A stretch of DNA of 64,000 bases from Peribacillus psychrosaccharolyticus ATCC 23296 (GCF_000305495.1 NZ_AJTN02000221.1:1-64000); one strand, 5' to 3'; numbered from the stretch's first letter, positions 54,319-63,850 are shown. A program made the numbers and translations. The notes: generated by a model not told the origin, from the letters alone.

Positions 54319-55824
54319 ATGAGAAGACGCCGCAGTGAGTTTATTTACTTATTAATTTTAGTATTATCTATGTACATGATGGTGTTTAGTACAGCAGGTT
54401 TTCTGGTCAAATTGTTTTTTGGGTCATTATATATAATCGCCCTCTTTATCACTTTGTTTTCTTTAATGTTGGAGAATAGATCCTCACATCATACGCTTTT
54501 ATGGATGGGGATTCTCGTTTTCTTACCCATTGGAGGATACATTTTTTATCTATTTTCTGGTCAGTTATATTTAAAGGGACATCTATTTAAAACGAAACGA
54601 AGAAAGGACCGGGCAGAATGGAAGGATCTTGTCAATGATATCACGGACCCCGATTTGTCTTTTTTGAATGACCATCAAAGATGCTTTTCTACTTTTGCCA
54701 AAAACACTTCACAAACTTCCTTTAGTACAGGGACGAATACGAAGGTATTAAAAAACGGCAAGGAAACATTTGCAGAAATCATCACGGAATTAGAAAAAGC
54801 TCAGGACTATATACATATCGAATACTATATTTTTCGGTCGGATCGAATCGGAAAAAAAGTCATGGAAATATTAAGTGACAAGGCAAGAGCCGGTGTAGAA
54901 GTGTTATTTACCTTCGACGCGGCTGGAAGTATGAAGTTAGATAAAAAAGCAATCCAAGATTTGAAAGATGCAGGGGTAAATGTTCAGCCTTTTCTTCCGC
55001 TAAAGTATGGTTTCTTTAATCAAAAATTAAATTTCCGAAACCACCGAAAAATTATTATCATTGATGGGAAGGTTGGTTTTGTCGGAGGACTAAATGTTGG
55101 GGATGAGTATTTAGGGAAAAATAAAGAAATTGGATTTTGGCGTGATACCCATTTGAAAGTGGAAGGGGAAGCAGTCTACACGCTACATACTGTATTTCTG
55201 TTGGACTGGGAATATGTAAGCGGTGAAGATGTACTTACTGAACGTCCACAGCTCAAGCAGACTGATAAAAAGGGGGATGGAGCGGTTCAGGTAGTTGCCA
55301 GCGGACCAGACACCCAGCAGGGAATTATGAGTGATTTCTATTATGGGCTATTCTCTTGTGCTACAAAATCCATATGGATTGCTACACCTTATTTTGTACC
55401 GAATGAAGCGATACGGGCTGCCTTGAAAGTGGCGGCAAAAAAAGGTGTTCAAGTACGATTAATGATTCCGAAGATTAATGATGGATTTCTTACTCAGTAT
55501 GCCAGCCGTTCATTTTTTGCGGAACTTCTTAATGAGGGTGTCGAGGTTTATTCCTACACAAAGGGGTTCCTTCATCAAAAGGTCATAATTGTTGATGGGG
55601 ACATGGCCTCTATTGGTACGGCAAATATGGATATGAGAAGTTTTCATTTAAACTTTGAGGTAAATGTATTCATGTTAGAAAACTCATCGATTGCTGATCT
55701 TGTCTCACATTATGAATCAGATATCGCCGACAGTGAACTTGTAGAGTTAAGTGAGTATAAACAACGCAGCTTAGCGGAACGGTCAAAGGAGTCGTTTGCA
55801 CGGTTATTTTCCGATGTATTATAG
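54319..55824 (+). CDS. cls: Cardiolipin synthase
   Basis: 501 residues with two N-terminal membrane helices (about 8-60) and two phospholipase D motifs: HRKIIIID with His242 and HQKVIIVD with His419, each in an HxK(x4)D pattern. It condenses two phosphatidylglycerol molecules to cardiolipin at the membrane. I chose ATG 54319 (GAGGG 8 bases upstream) over a TTG five codons earlier. Single gene. Confidence 0.92.
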   Translation: MRRRRSEFIYLLILVLSMYMMVFSTAGFLVKLFFGSLYIIALFITLFSLMLENRSSHHTLLWMGILVFLPIGGYIFYLFSGQLYLKGHLFKTKRRKDRAEWKDLVNDITDPDLSFLNDHQRCFSTFAKNTSQTSFSTGTNTKVLKNGKETFAEIITELEKAQDYIHIEYYIFRSDRIGKKVMEILSDKARAGVEVLFTFDAAGSMKLDKKAIQDLKDAGVNVQPFLPLKYGFFNQKLNFRNHRKIIIIDGKVGFVGGLNVGDEYLGKNKEIGFWRDTHLKVEGEAVYTLHTVFLLDWEYVSGEDVLTERPQLKQTDKKGDGAVQVVASGPDTQQGIMSDFYYGLFSCATKSIWIATPYFVPNEAIRAALKVAAKKGVQVRLMIPKINDGFLTQYASRSFFAELLNEGVEVYSYTKGFLHQKVIIVDGDMASIGTANMDMRSFHLNFEVNVFMLENSSIADLVSHYESDIADSELVELSEYKQRSLAERSKESFARLFSDVL

Positions 55825-55930
55825 GCTCAACGAATAGATTAATGCTTGGATATAGGAAACGGGAGAAATTAATAGTATAGTAGTGTAGTGTCAGAAAAAT
55901 AATTAGGCAACAAGGAGTTTTTAAGAGGAT

Positions 55931-56740
55931 ATGAAGCTGATTTCTTGGAATGTAAATGGAATTCGTGCGTGTGTAGGGAAAGGCTTTCTTGATTATTTCA
56001 ACACTGTCGATGCGGATATCTTCTGCTTGCAGGAAATAAAAGTACAAGAAGGACAAATTGAGCTGGATTTACCAGGTTATCATCAATATTGGAACTATGC
56101 CTTAAAAAAAGGGTATTCTGGTACAGCTATTTTTACTAAAGAAAAACCATTGTCTGTTCGTTACGGAATTGGCATCCGTACGGAAGAACCAGAGGGACGA
56201 ATTATTACGCTGGAATTCGAGACTTTTTATATGGTTAATGTATATGTTCCAAACGCAAAGCGTGATTTAACTCGTCTGGATTACCGTCTTGAATGGGAAG
56301 ATGAAATTCGTGACTATCTTCAAGAGCTGGATCAATTGAAACCGGTTGTTTTCTGCGGGGACTTAAATGTTGCCAAGGAAGAGATTGATTTACGAAATGC
56401 GAAATCAAACAAAGGTAATTCAGGATTTACAGAAGAAGAACGAGGCAAGCTGACTGATTTATTAGCTTGTGGGTTTGTGGACACCTTCCGTTATTTCTAT
56501 CCTGAACGGGAAGGCAGTTATTCTTGGTGGTCGTATATGAGTAAAGTTCGTGAACGTAATATTGGCTGGCGAATTGATTATTTCATCGTTTCAACTTCAT
56601 TAATACCTGTATTAAAGGATGCATCGATCCATTCCGAGGTGCTGGGAAGCGATCATTGTCCAATCTGTCTTGAAATGGATATTCCTGAAAAAACAGCGAT
56701 AATGAACCTGAAAAGTGGACAGATTATAGAAGTAGAGTGA
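55931..56740 (+). CDS. exoA: Exodeoxyribonuclease III / AP endonuclease
   Basis: 269 residues: MKLISWNVNGIRACVGKGFL, CLQEIKVQ (metal Glu), NVYVPNAKRDLTRLDYRLEWE (catalytic Tyr region), CGDLNVAKEEIDLRNA (Asp/Asn), and WWSYM...WRIDYFIVS...SDHCPI (His). It repairs abasic sites. The enzyme is about 17 residues longer than B. subtilis ExoA (252) through a C-terminal tail EKTAIMNLKSGQIIEVE. Confidence 0.93.
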   Translation: MKLISWNVNGIRACVGKGFLDYFNTVDADIFCLQEIKVQEGQIELDLPGYHQYWNYALKKGYSGTAIFTKEKPLSVRYGIGIRTEEPEGRIITLEFETFYMVNVYVPNAKRDLTRLDYRLEWEDEIRDYLQELDQLKPVVFCGDLNVAKEEIDLRNAKSNKGNSGFTEEERGKLTDLLACGFVDTFRYFYPEREGSYSWWSYMSKVRERNIGWRIDYFIVSTSLIPVLKDASIHSEVLGSDHCPICLEMDIPEKTAIMNLKSGQIIEVE

Positions 56741-56759
56741 AAAGAGGAGGATTTAACTT

Positions 56760-57155
56760 ATGAAAACCTTTAATGTGAGCTTCCATCAAGAAGATAATGT
56801 GGATGTTATGCAGATTCAAAAATTAACCGAGCAGGAATTTACCACTTCAACTACACGCGGAACACGGCGTTTGTTTGAATTGGACACAAACGTGGGCTAT
56901 TTCGTGTTCTTTGATGCAGAAGATGATGGAGGAAATATTTCATATCTTGTTCTTCAATATGAAGAAGATAATGAAGAACCGAATGGCTGTTACTCTTTTG
57001 AAATGAAAGATTTTTATGAGTTTCTGGCGTTATATACATTAGGTATGAACATGGATGATGAAGAGGATGAAAGTGAAGAAGCAGACCCAATTCATCATTT
57101 AGCCCATTTGCTTTATCATATAGTTGAAGAAGGGAATGCGGTCATTCCAGACTAA
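56760..57155 (+). CDS. Acidic cytosolic protein of unknown function
   Basis: 131 residues, very acidic (DDEEDESEEADP near residue 100), beginning KTFNVSFHQEDNVDVMQIQKL and with no membrane segment. I do not recognise a domain. It sits 19 bases after exoA with GAGGAGG before ATG 56760 and 20 bases before the HNH gene, so the three are probably one operon; a link to DNA repair is only a guess from neighbours. Confidence 0.65.
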   Translation: MKTFNVSFHQEDNVDVMQIQKLTEQEFTTSTTRGTRRLFELDTNVGYFVFFDAEDDGGNISYLVLQYEEDNEEPNGCYSFEMKDFYEFLALYTLGMNMDDEEDESEEADPIHHLAHLLYHIVEEGNAVIPD

Positions 57156-57175
57156 AGGTAATGAGGGATTGATTG

Positions 57176-57454
57176 ATGGGTACTTGTGAACTTTGCGAGA
57201 GGGAAGGTATTGAACTAACCATTCACCACCTCACACCAAGAGAAGAAGGAGGCAGTCACATGCCGACTGCCATGCTTTGTAAAGCCTGTCATAAACAAAT
57301 TCATGCACTCTATTCAAATCGAGTTCTAGGAATAAGACTTTATACAATCAAGCTTCTCCAAGATGACGAAGAGTTAAAAAAATACCTAAAATGGGTTAAA
57401 AAACAACCAGCATCGACAGCTGTGCGAACAAGAAAATCAAAACATAAATACTGA
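57176..57454 (+). CDS. HNH endonuclease-like small protein
   Basis: 92 residues: CELCEREGIELTIHHLTPREEGG, then MLCKACHKQIHALYSN, a Cys4-type HNH core (C-x2-C, HH, C-x2-C-H-x3-H). It could nick or bind DNA; many such proteins are annotated as HNH without known target. ATG 57176 is used, a TTG three bases earlier being weaker. Ends at a terminator shared with the opposite gene. Confidence 0.8.
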   Translation: MGTCELCEREGIELTIHHLTPREEGGSHMPTAMLCKACHKQIHALYSNRVLGIRLYTIKLLQDDEELKKYLKWVKKQPASTAVRTRKSKHKY

Positions 57455-57487
57455 AACGGCTTTCCATCGGAAAGTCGTTTTATTTTT
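57454..57487 (+). terminator. Bidirectional terminator between the HNH and MerR genes
   Basis: AAACGGCTTTCC (57454-57465) with GGAAAGTCGTTT (57469-57480), one G-T pair; it lies at the convergent ends of both genes. Confidence 0.85.
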
Positions 57488-58412
57488 TCAACGGTTTTGT
57501 ACCGAAAAGTTTCCACCATGATTTCTTATCCTTCCCTGCAGCAGCTTTTCTAAAAGAAGAAACCATATCCTGAAAAGCATCCTCACGATCGCGTATGGCC
57601 AACGTTAATTCTTTTAGATTCTGTGTCATGGTTTCCACAAAATGCTCTTGTTCATCATGAAAGACATTGGACACGTTTTGAATTTCTTTATGAGCTTCTT
57701 TAACGGTCATTGCAGCCTTACTCATGGTATTGTTATAGTCTTTTGATGATCTAGTAATCTTTTTAGAGAGTCGTTCTATGGTTTCTTCAGAAGCTTTAGT
57801 AATGCTCGTTGTGAGTGTTCCATACGTTTCAGAAGTAAGTTCATGTGTATTGATAATCGTATCTGTCAGTCGATTAATTTCTTCCTTCCTCTTTTCATTA
57901 GATCGTTGAATTGATTTTGAAACGCTCTGTACCGTGTCTAGTGAGCCGTGATAAATATCATTTTTTAATTCATCCATCATACTTTGGACATTAGCCTGCA
58001 TAACCTGTTTAATATCAGTCAGTAAATCTTTTTTATATAATTCCATCGCTGAGTAGAACTTTTCAAAGTCCGTTTCTTCTGTTTCTGGGGGACTCGTTTT
58101 AAGTTCAGTTGCCGCTTTTTCGGGTAATAAAGTTTCTACAGGACCTGCAGCGGCTTCACTTTCTTCCGAATTTTTTTCTAAAATCATTCGTATCATATCT
58201 TTACTCAGATTTTTTGCCCGCATATCCTTAATTTTTTCAAGCATGGAAATTTCTTTTTCCGTATAAAACCTCGCTCCTTGCTTTGAACGGGGAATAGTTA
58301 ACAAGCCCTTCAAATCTTTTTCCCATTGTCTAATCGTACCAACACCAGTATTAATTCGTTTAGCAACATCTTGTATTGTATAAGCTCTGTTAATCAAATC
58401 ATTTACCATCAT
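57480..58412 (-). CDS. MerR-like HTH coiled-coil protein with DUF3967 (RacA-like)
   Basis: 310 residues: a MerR-type winged helix at the N-terminus (YTIQDVAKRINTGVGTIRQWEKDLKG, then GARFYTEKEISMLEKIK), a long predicted coiled coil (about residues 120-280, heptad-like Glu/Lys/Ile), and a C-terminal DUF3967-type tail (LTLAIRDREDAFQDMVSSFR, then KSWWKLFG). Such proteins occur on plasmids and chromosomes of bacilli; by architecture they resemble RacA, which binds DNA and membrane. Role in DNA anchoring is inference. Start ATG 58412 follows AAGGGG. Confidence 0.75.
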   Translation of the reverse strand: MMVNDLINRAYTIQDVAKRINTGVGTIRQWEKDLKGLLTIPRSKQGARFYTEKEISMLEKIKDMRAKNLSKDMIRMILEKNSEESEAAAGPVETLLPEKAATELKTSPPETEETDFEKFYSAMELYKKDLLTDIKQVMQANVQSMMDELKNDIYHGSLDTVQSVSKSIQRSNEKRKEEINRLTDTIINTHELTSETYGTLTTSITKASEETIERLSKKITRSSKDYNNTMSKAAMTVKEAHKEIQNVSNVFHDEQEHFVETMTQNLKELTLAIRDREDAFQDMVSSFRKAAAGKDKKSWWKLFGTKPLKK

Positions 58413-58708
58413 GTCAGCCCCTTATTGAAATAGTTTAAAAAATTAGATGTAGACTATATTCTGCAAACCCTTTTAGATATTCCTGCCGAGTGACAAAAGC
58501 TCTTAAAACGTTTGAAAAAACTGCAAGTTTCACAAAAAAAGCAAAAAAAGCCGAAATATAGAGGGGTATATTGGCGTTGTGTTGATTAACAGCAGTTTTT
58601 GAAGAAGAAAGATAAAATTTTCTGCTATTTTTGCAGGTAAATAGTTTGATTATTCTGTTAAAAATGTATAATAATAAATAACCACTATTAGTTAATAAGA
58701 AAGGATTG

Positions 58709-59287
58709 ATGGGTATTACGACCATTTGTTTAGTAAGGCATGGAGAGACGGATTGGAATGCTTGTGGCAGGTTACAGGGAAAGACGGATATTCCCCTAAA
58801 CGATAATGGAAGAACCCAGGCTAACCAATGTGGAATGTATCTAGCTAAATCAGATTGGGATGTTATTATATCCAGTCCGCTTAAACGGGCGGTAGAAACA
58901 GCCGAAATTATCAGTTCGTACATCGTACAACCGACAATCCTGACGATGGTGGAATTTATTGAACGTGATTATGGCGATGCGGAAGGAATGACGTTTGCAG
59001 AAAAACGGATGGCTTATCCTGATAAACAATATCCAAATAAAGAGAAGCGGGAGCTTTTTGATAACCGAATCATGGATGGATTATGCAAAATCCAAGAAGC
59101 TTACAAGAATAAACGAGTTATTTTAGTGGCTCATGGAGCTGTTATTAAGGCATTATTAAATGGGTTATCTTCCGGAATCATTGAAACCAATCATACACGA
59201 TTGCAGAATGCTTGTTTAAGTAAAATAGAATTTCAGTTTAACAGCTGGAACATACACGAATTTAATCAAACCGCACACCTGTTATAA
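58709..59287 (+). CDS. Histidine phosphatase family protein
   Basis: 192 residues of the phosphoglycerate-mutase-like superfamily: LVRHGETDWN with the catalytic R10-H11-G12, then LKRAVETAE, MVEFIERDYGDAEGM and the second His in LVAHGAVIK. Probably a broad phosphatase (PhoE/YhfR-like) rather than glycolytic mutase, since it lacks the mutase C-terminal extension. ATG 58709 follows AAGAAAGGA; a TTG one codon upstream is not needed. Confidence 0.88.
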   Translation: MGITTICLVRHGETDWNACGRLQGKTDIPLNDNGRTQANQCGMYLAKSDWDVIISSPLKRAVETAEIISSYIVQPTILTMVEFIERDYGDAEGMTFAEKRMAYPDKQYPNKEKRELFDNRIMDGLCKIQEAYKNKRVILVAHGAVIKALLNGLSSGIIETNHTRLQNACLSKIEFQFNSWNIHEFNQTAHLL

Positions 59288-59321
59288 TAGACTAATCAAA
59301 CGAAAAAGGACTGGAATAGAC

Positions 59322-59987
59322 ATGTCACAAAAAACAGCATTAGTCTTAGGCGCTACAGGAATGGTTGGTACGGAACTTGTCAAACTAATCAGCGCAAAAA
59401 AGTATTATCAGACCATTAATCTGCTGACCCGACGGCCGATTAATCTCTCGGATCAGACGATAAATCAGCAGGTTATTGATTTTGAACAACTCGAAAAATA
59501 TGCAGATTTGTTCCAAGTACAAGATGTTTATATTTGTTTAGGAACCACTATAAAAGCGGCAAAAACCAAAGAAGCGTTCCGGAAGGTGGATTATGAGTAT
59601 GTCGTGGAAGCAGCTAAACTAGCTAAGCGGGGAAACATAGAAAAACTGTTACTCATTACAGCTGCTGGTGCTGATCCAAAGTCTCGCGTATTCTACAGCC
59701 GTGTCAAAGGAGAGGTAGAGGAAACCCTAAAAAGCATGAAATTACACTCACTTCATATATTTAAACCTTCTTTGCTGCTTGGTGATCGAAAAGAATTCAG
59801 GCTAGGTGAGGCAGTGATGGGAAAAGCAAGCGGCATTCTTACGAAAATCATGATTGGCCCTTTACGGCCATACCGCCCCATTCATGCCGCGACCGTTGCA
59901 GCTGCTATGTTTAAATCCGCCCAGACTGACCAACTAGGGATGCACGTTTATCCGTCAAAAGAGATTGAGCGAATGGGTTCAAGTTAA
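59322..59987 (+). CDS. NAD(P)H-binding atypical SDR-like protein
   Basis: 221 residues: ALVLGATGMVGTELVKLISA is the Rossmann dinucleotide motif, ICLGTTIKAAKTKEAFRKVDYEYVVEAAKLAK and FKPSLLLGDRKEFRLGE follow, as in the YraR/HTATIP2-like branch. A Tyr-x3-Lys (YSRVKGE) is present. Probably a reductase or nucleotide-binding protein; substrate unknown. Follows the phosphatase gene by 34 bases, may be cotranscribed. Confidence 0.82.
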   Translation: MSQKTALVLGATGMVGTELVKLISAKKYYQTINLLTRRPINLSDQTINQQVIDFEQLEKYADLFQVQDVYICLGTTIKAAKTKEAFRKVDYEYVVEAAKLAKRGNIEKLLLITAAGADPKSRVFYSRVKGEVEETLKSMKLHSLHIFKPSLLLGDRKEFRLGEAVMGKASGILTKIMIGPLRPYRPIHAATVAAAMFKSAQTDQLGMHVYPSKEIERMGSS

Positions 59988-60004
59988 CCATGGTACAACT
60001 AAAT

Positions 60005-60033
60005 AGCACGGAAACATTGGTTCCGTGCTTTAT
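60005..60033 (+). terminator. Terminator-like hairpin
   Basis: AGCACGGAA (60005-60013) with TTCCGTGCT (60021-60029), weak T tail. Confidence 0.65.
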
Positions 60034-60053
60034 AAACAGGAATGGAGGTTCTT

Positions 60054-61973
60054 ATGTTTGACTCATTAATTAATGAAGAAGTGTTGAATAATAAGCCTCA
60101 TTATGAAAGGAAAATTCGTGAAAACTGGGAGTACTTAATAGAAACAGGGAAGTTTCCTAAAAACCAGCGAACTACGATAACATCATCTTGGAAAAGATGT
60201 CTTCAGTATGGGCTTGATCCTTTAAGCCATTCAGTCCCCCTCCATAATGAATCAATTTCATGCCAAGAAAGAGAAGAAGAAAACCATTTATTAACGGATA
60301 TTGCGATTCCTCTGACAGCACAAATCATCAAATCAAGATCAAATGAAGAGCTTGTGCTGGGATTGATTAACGCCGAAGGAAACCTCATTCATCTATCTGC
60401 GAGCCATAGTATTAAAAATCAAATACCCTTAGGATCGAACTGGTTGGAAGAAAATCAGGGAACAAATGCTGCCGGAACAGCTCTTTTTGAACAGAAACCA
60501 TTGCAAATATTTGCAGAGGAACATTTTTGTAGAAATTTACATCATCTATTTACTTCCGCAGCCCCTATTCGAGATCCCTTCACACGAGAAGTTATCGGTG
60601 TCTTAACACTGGCAAAAGAAAAAAATACTATGGGAGTTCAGGACCTATTCAGTACAGTTACCATTGGACATAAGATTGAACGGCAAATAAGTGATACCTT
60701 GATAAAGCATAATAACTTTGCCCTGCAATCGCTGTTTAATAATTCGAAAGCTCCGTTTACCGTTTTTAATAATGCTGGGCGAATAACCTTTTTTAATCAA
60801 GCGGCCCAACAGGCTTTTTTGCTGAAAATAGGCGATGCATTCTCTACCTTCATTGAAGGCAATCCATTTGTGACACAAACAGATAATCTCTTTACTAAAT
60901 ACGGAGTAGAATGGAAAATAAGGGTGCAGCCGTACAAAATAGGCGCTAATTTATACGGAGGAATTGCCGTATTTGATCAAGTTAATAGGAGAGATGCTCC
61001 TTCAAAAAGAAAAAGAGAGGGAACAAGATACCAGTTTTCCTCCATTATCACGGAGCATCAGGACATGCATAAAGTTATCTCATTAGCTAAAAAAGCCGCA
61101 CTTTACGAAAAGCCTGTTCTACTTACGGGTGAGACAGGTACGGGAAAAGAAATGTTTGCTCAATCTATACACGCTCATGGAACCCGTCAAGGAGCATTTG
61201 TCGAAATTAATTGTGGTGCTGTTACACGTGAGCTGGCTGCTAGTGAAATGTTTGGCTATACAGGGGGTGCCTTTACAGGTTCTAATCCCAAGGGCAATCC
61301 TGGTAAATTTACATTAGCCCATCAAGGAACCATTTTTTTAGATGAAATTGGAGACCTGCCGCTTGAAGCACAAGCATTTTTATTGAGGATTTTAGAAGAA
61401 AGAACGGTGGTACCAGTAGGCGGAAGCAAGCCGGTACCGGTTGATATACAGGTCATTGCCGCTACCAATAAAAACTTACTGCAGGAAGTGAATGCGGGAA
61501 ACTTTAGAGAAGATTTATATTATCGTTTAAATGTGATTCATCTTCGCATTCCACCAGTAAGACAGCGAAGGGGCGATATTCAGATCCTGGTTAAGCATTT
61601 TCTCAACCAGCAAAGGGGCCACGCTAAACCATTAACGATTAGTGAAGAAGTGAAAGATTTCTTTGACGCCTTTCCATGGCCGGGAAATGTTCGTCAGTTG
61701 AAAAATACAATTGAACACGCCGCATTTTATGCAGAAGGAACAGAGATTACTATAAATGATTTGCCGGAAGACATGTTTGCAGAGGAAGGCGGAGCTGGAG
61801 ATAGTTATACTCGAAATAAAACGGTAAAAAATCAGTTTACTCATCAAGAACTAATTCGTGCACTTCAAAATAATGAGGGCAATATTACCAAGACAGCTCA
61901 ATTTCTCGATGTTTCTCGGGTTACTATCTACAGGAAGCTTAAAGAAATTAATGAAATGAAGCTCAATCAATGA
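60054..61973 (+). CDS. Sigma-54-dependent transcriptional activator (AcoR-like)
   Basis: 639 residues: N-terminal GAF-like sensor (about 80-200, GLINAEGNLIHLSASHSIKNQ..., NAAGTALFEQKPLQIF), a PAS-like region (SKAPFTVFNNAGRITFF), AAA+ domain with Walker A GETGTGKE from residue 359 and Walker B FLDEIGDL, and a Fis-type HTH (ITKTAQFLDVSRVTIYRKL). The sigma-54 contact loop reads GAFTGS at 405-410 instead of GAFTGA. ATG 60054 follows ATGGAGG. It precedes a -24/-12 promoter with paired binding sites, so it most likely activates the adjacent oxidation operon in response to a small ligand. Confidence 0.92.
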   Translation: MFDSLINEEVLNNKPHYERKIRENWEYLIETGKFPKNQRTTITSSWKRCLQYGLDPLSHSVPLHNESISCQEREEENHLLTDIAIPLTAQIIKSRSNEELVLGLINAEGNLIHLSASHSIKNQIPLGSNWLEENQGTNAAGTALFEQKPLQIFAEEHFCRNLHHLFTSAAPIRDPFTREVIGVLTLAKEKNTMGVQDLFSTVTIGHKIERQISDTLIKHNNFALQSLFNNSKAPFTVFNNAGRITFFNQAAQQAFLLKIGDAFSTFIEGNPFVTQTDNLFTKYGVEWKIRVQPYKIGANLYGGIAVFDQVNRRDAPSKRKREGTRYQFSSIITEHQDMHKVISLAKKAALYEKPVLLTGETGTGKEMFAQSIHAHGTRQGAFVEINCGAVTRELAASEMFGYTGGAFTGSNPKGNPGKFTLAHQGTIFLDEIGDLPLEAQAFLLRILEERTVVPVGGSKPVPVDIQVIAATNKNLLQEVNAGNFREDLYYRLNVIHLRIPPVRQRRGDIQILVKHFLNQQRGHAKPLTISEEVKDFFDAFPWPGNVRQLKNTIEHAAFYAEGTEITINDLPEDMFAEEGGAGDSYTRNKTVKNQFTHQELIRALQNNEGNITKTAQFLDVSRVTIYRKLKEINEMKLNQ

Positions 61974-61974
61974 A

Positions 61975-62022
61975 CAGTTACACTGTTACACAATTATGGT
62001 TTACACCGTTACACTGTTACAT
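61975..62022 (+). promoter_or_regulatory. Paired upstream activator sites
   Basis: GTTACACTGTTACA occurs at 61977-61990 and 62008-62021, start-to-start 31 bases (three helical turns), so both face the same side. They lie 70-115 bases before the -24 element, the usual place for an activator hexamer site. Assignment to the adjacent activator is inference. Confidence 0.75.
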
Positions 62023-62088
62023 GATACAGAATACCGATAAAAGAAGGGTATATAGGTATTTTAGTAACCGCTTACATTATTTTGTCTG

Positions 62089-62106
62089 TTGGCATAGTTA
62101 TTGCAT
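62089..62106 (+). promoter_or_regulatory. Sigma-54 (-24/-12) promoter
   Basis: TTGGCATAGTTATTGCAT matches YTGGCAC-N5-TTGCW, with GG at 62091-62092 and GC at 62103-62104 exactly 10 bases apart. Transcription should start near 62116, giving a leader of about 125 bases before ATG 62243. Confidence 0.92.
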
Positions 62107-62242
62107 ATTATTTAGATAGAAAGAGGAGGGGTGGTCAAAACAAAAGGAAACCTGAATTTTACATAAATAGTCGTTTGGTGCAGGCAATACACATAATCAA
62201 CGAAACTACTCGCAAAATAATAAAAAACATGGGGGATTAACA

Positions 62243-63013
62243 ATGAAGATTTCTAATAAAGTGGCCTTAGTTACAGGCGGTGCGTCTGGCCTTGGAGAAG
62301 CAACAGTCGAGAACATTATTCAGCAAGGAGGAAAAGCCGTAATCATCGATTTATCTGAAGAAAAAGCTAATAAACTGATTGAAAAGCATGGCAATGAAAA
62401 TGTGTTATTTGTAAAAACGAATGTAACAAGTGAAGAAGAAGTTCGTCACACCCTTGACCAAGCAGTTGAACATTTTGGCGAGTTTCAGATACTAGTAAAT
62501 TGTGCGGGAATTGGAGCCGCATCTAAGGTATTGAATAAGGGGGTAGCTCATGATCTAGGAACCTTCCAAAAAGTTATTGAGGTAAATTTAATTGGAACAT
62601 TTAATGTTATTAGACTAGCAGTCGAAAGAATGTCGTTAAATGAACCAGATGAAAAAGGAGAGAGAGGGGTCATTATTAATACAGCATCGGTTGCCGCTTT
62701 TGATGGACAAATTGGTCAAGTCGCATACAGTGCTTCGAAAGGGGGACTTGTAGGAATGACGCTTCCAATTGCACGAGAATTAGCTCGCTACGGAATCCGC
62801 TGTATGACAATTGCCCCAGGGCTGTTTGAAACACCGCTGTTCGCAGCAGCATCAGATAAGGTTCGTGAAGCGCTCGGAGCCATGGTACCTTTCCCACAGA
62901 GACTGGGCTATCCAGAAGAATATGCACAGCTGGTTCAAGGAATCATCGAAAATACGATGCTTAATGGAGAAGTTATCCGGCTTGACGGTGCCATTAGAAT
63001 GCAGCCAAAGTAA
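62243..63013 (+). CDS. SDR, 3-hydroxyacyl-CoA dehydrogenase type II-like
   Basis: 256 residues: [18 protein letters not shown] (NAD-binding TGxxxGxG), [41 protein letters not shown] with Ser-Tyr-x3-Lys, [13 protein letters not shown]. The insert and the end [18 protein letters not shown] are like HSD17B10/type II 3-hydroxyacyl-CoA dehydrogenases that act on branched short-chain 3-hydroxyacyl-CoA. First gene of the sigma-54-dependent operon; ATG 62243 follows TGGGGG. Confidence 0.85.
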   Translation: MKISNKVALVTGGASGLGEATVENIIQQGGKAVIIDLSEEKANKLIEKHGNENVLFVKTNVTSEEEVRHTLDQAVEHFGEFQILVNCAGIGAASKVLNKGVAHDLGTFQKVIEVNLIGTFNVIRLAVERMSLNEPDEKGERGVIINTASVAAFDGQIGQVAYSASKGGLVGMTLPIARELARYGIRCMTIAPGLFETPLFAAASDKVREALGAMVPFPQRLGYPEEYAQLVQGIIENTMLNGEVIRLDGAIRMQPK

Positions 63014-63076
63014 ATCCGCTAAACGAACTTTTAACCGTGTTAGATTCTGTGAAATTAAAAGATGAGGGTGAGAAAA

Positions 63077-63850
63077 ATGGAAAAGCTAGTTACTTTTGAA
63101 AAGCAGGACGGATTCGCAACAGTTAAAATTAATAATCCACCTTTGAATGTACTTGGAAGCAAAGTGGTTGAACAGTTACATGACGTCTTTACGACGATTG
63201 CGAGTGACCCGGATATTATCGTCGTCATATTGACAGGAGCTGGCGACAGAGCATTCATGGCAGGTGCAGATATTAAAGAGTTTCCTGAAAAGCTTGGCGG
63301 AAACATGAAGTCTGGCTCGATTAAAACACATGAGACGCTTAACCTAATAGCATCACTTCATAAACCAACTATCGCGATGTTAAACGGTATTACACTTGGC
63401 GGTGGTTGTGAATTAGCACTGACATGTGATTTTAGAATTGCCGAAGAACATGTTCAGATTGGTCTTCCTGAAATTAAATTAGGCATTTTTCCTGGAGGAG
63501 GTGGGACACAGCGTCTGCCCCGCTTAATAGGGAAAACAAAAGCTAAGGAACTTATGTTTACCGGTGACCCGTTAACAGCTCAGGAAGCCAAAGAGATTGG
63601 TTTAGTTAGTACAGTTGTACCAAAAGGAAAGGGCATGGAAGAGGCAGGTAAGCTTGCCAAGCGGATAGCGCGCCATTCTCTTGATGCCTTGGCAATGATT
63701 AAGCAAGCAGTTGATGAAGGAATGGAAAAACCGATTGCAGATGCGATTCAGCTGGAGTCAGACTTATTTCAGGAAGTCTTTCAAACTAAGGGTGCCAAAG
63801 AAGGTGTTCAAGCATTTTTGGAAAAACGCACACCACAGTTTAATCGCTGA
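63077..63850 (+). CDS. Enoyl-CoA hydratase
   Basis: 257 residues of the crotonase family: the oxyanion-hole segments FMAGADIKEF and LGGGCELALTCDFRIA, catalytic Glu region ALTCDFRIAEEHVQIGLPEIKLGIFPGGGGTQRLPRLIG. It hydrates 2-enoyl-CoA. Start ATG 63077, GAGGGTGAG in front; a start 15 bases earlier is unsupported. Follows the SDR gene, which fits a beta-oxidation operon. Confidence 0.9.
   Translation: MEKLVTFEKQDGFATVKINNPPLNVLGSKVVEQLHDVFTTIASDPDIIVVILTGAGDRAFMAGADIKEFPEKLGGNMKSGSIKTHETLNLIASLHKPTIAMLNGITLGGGCELALTCDFRIAEEHVQIGLPEIKLGIFPGGGGTQRLPRLIGKTKAKELMFTGDPLTAQEAKEIGLVSTVVPKGKGMEEAGKLAKRIARHSLDALAMIKQAVDEGMEKPIADAIQLESDLFQEVFQTKGAKEGVQAFLEKRTPQFNR

Noticed and set aside
58435-58923. 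162-codon frame on the minus strand over the histidine phosphatase gene
   Set aside because: It is antisense to a clear phosphatase gene, has no ribosome binding site and a composition unlike a protein.
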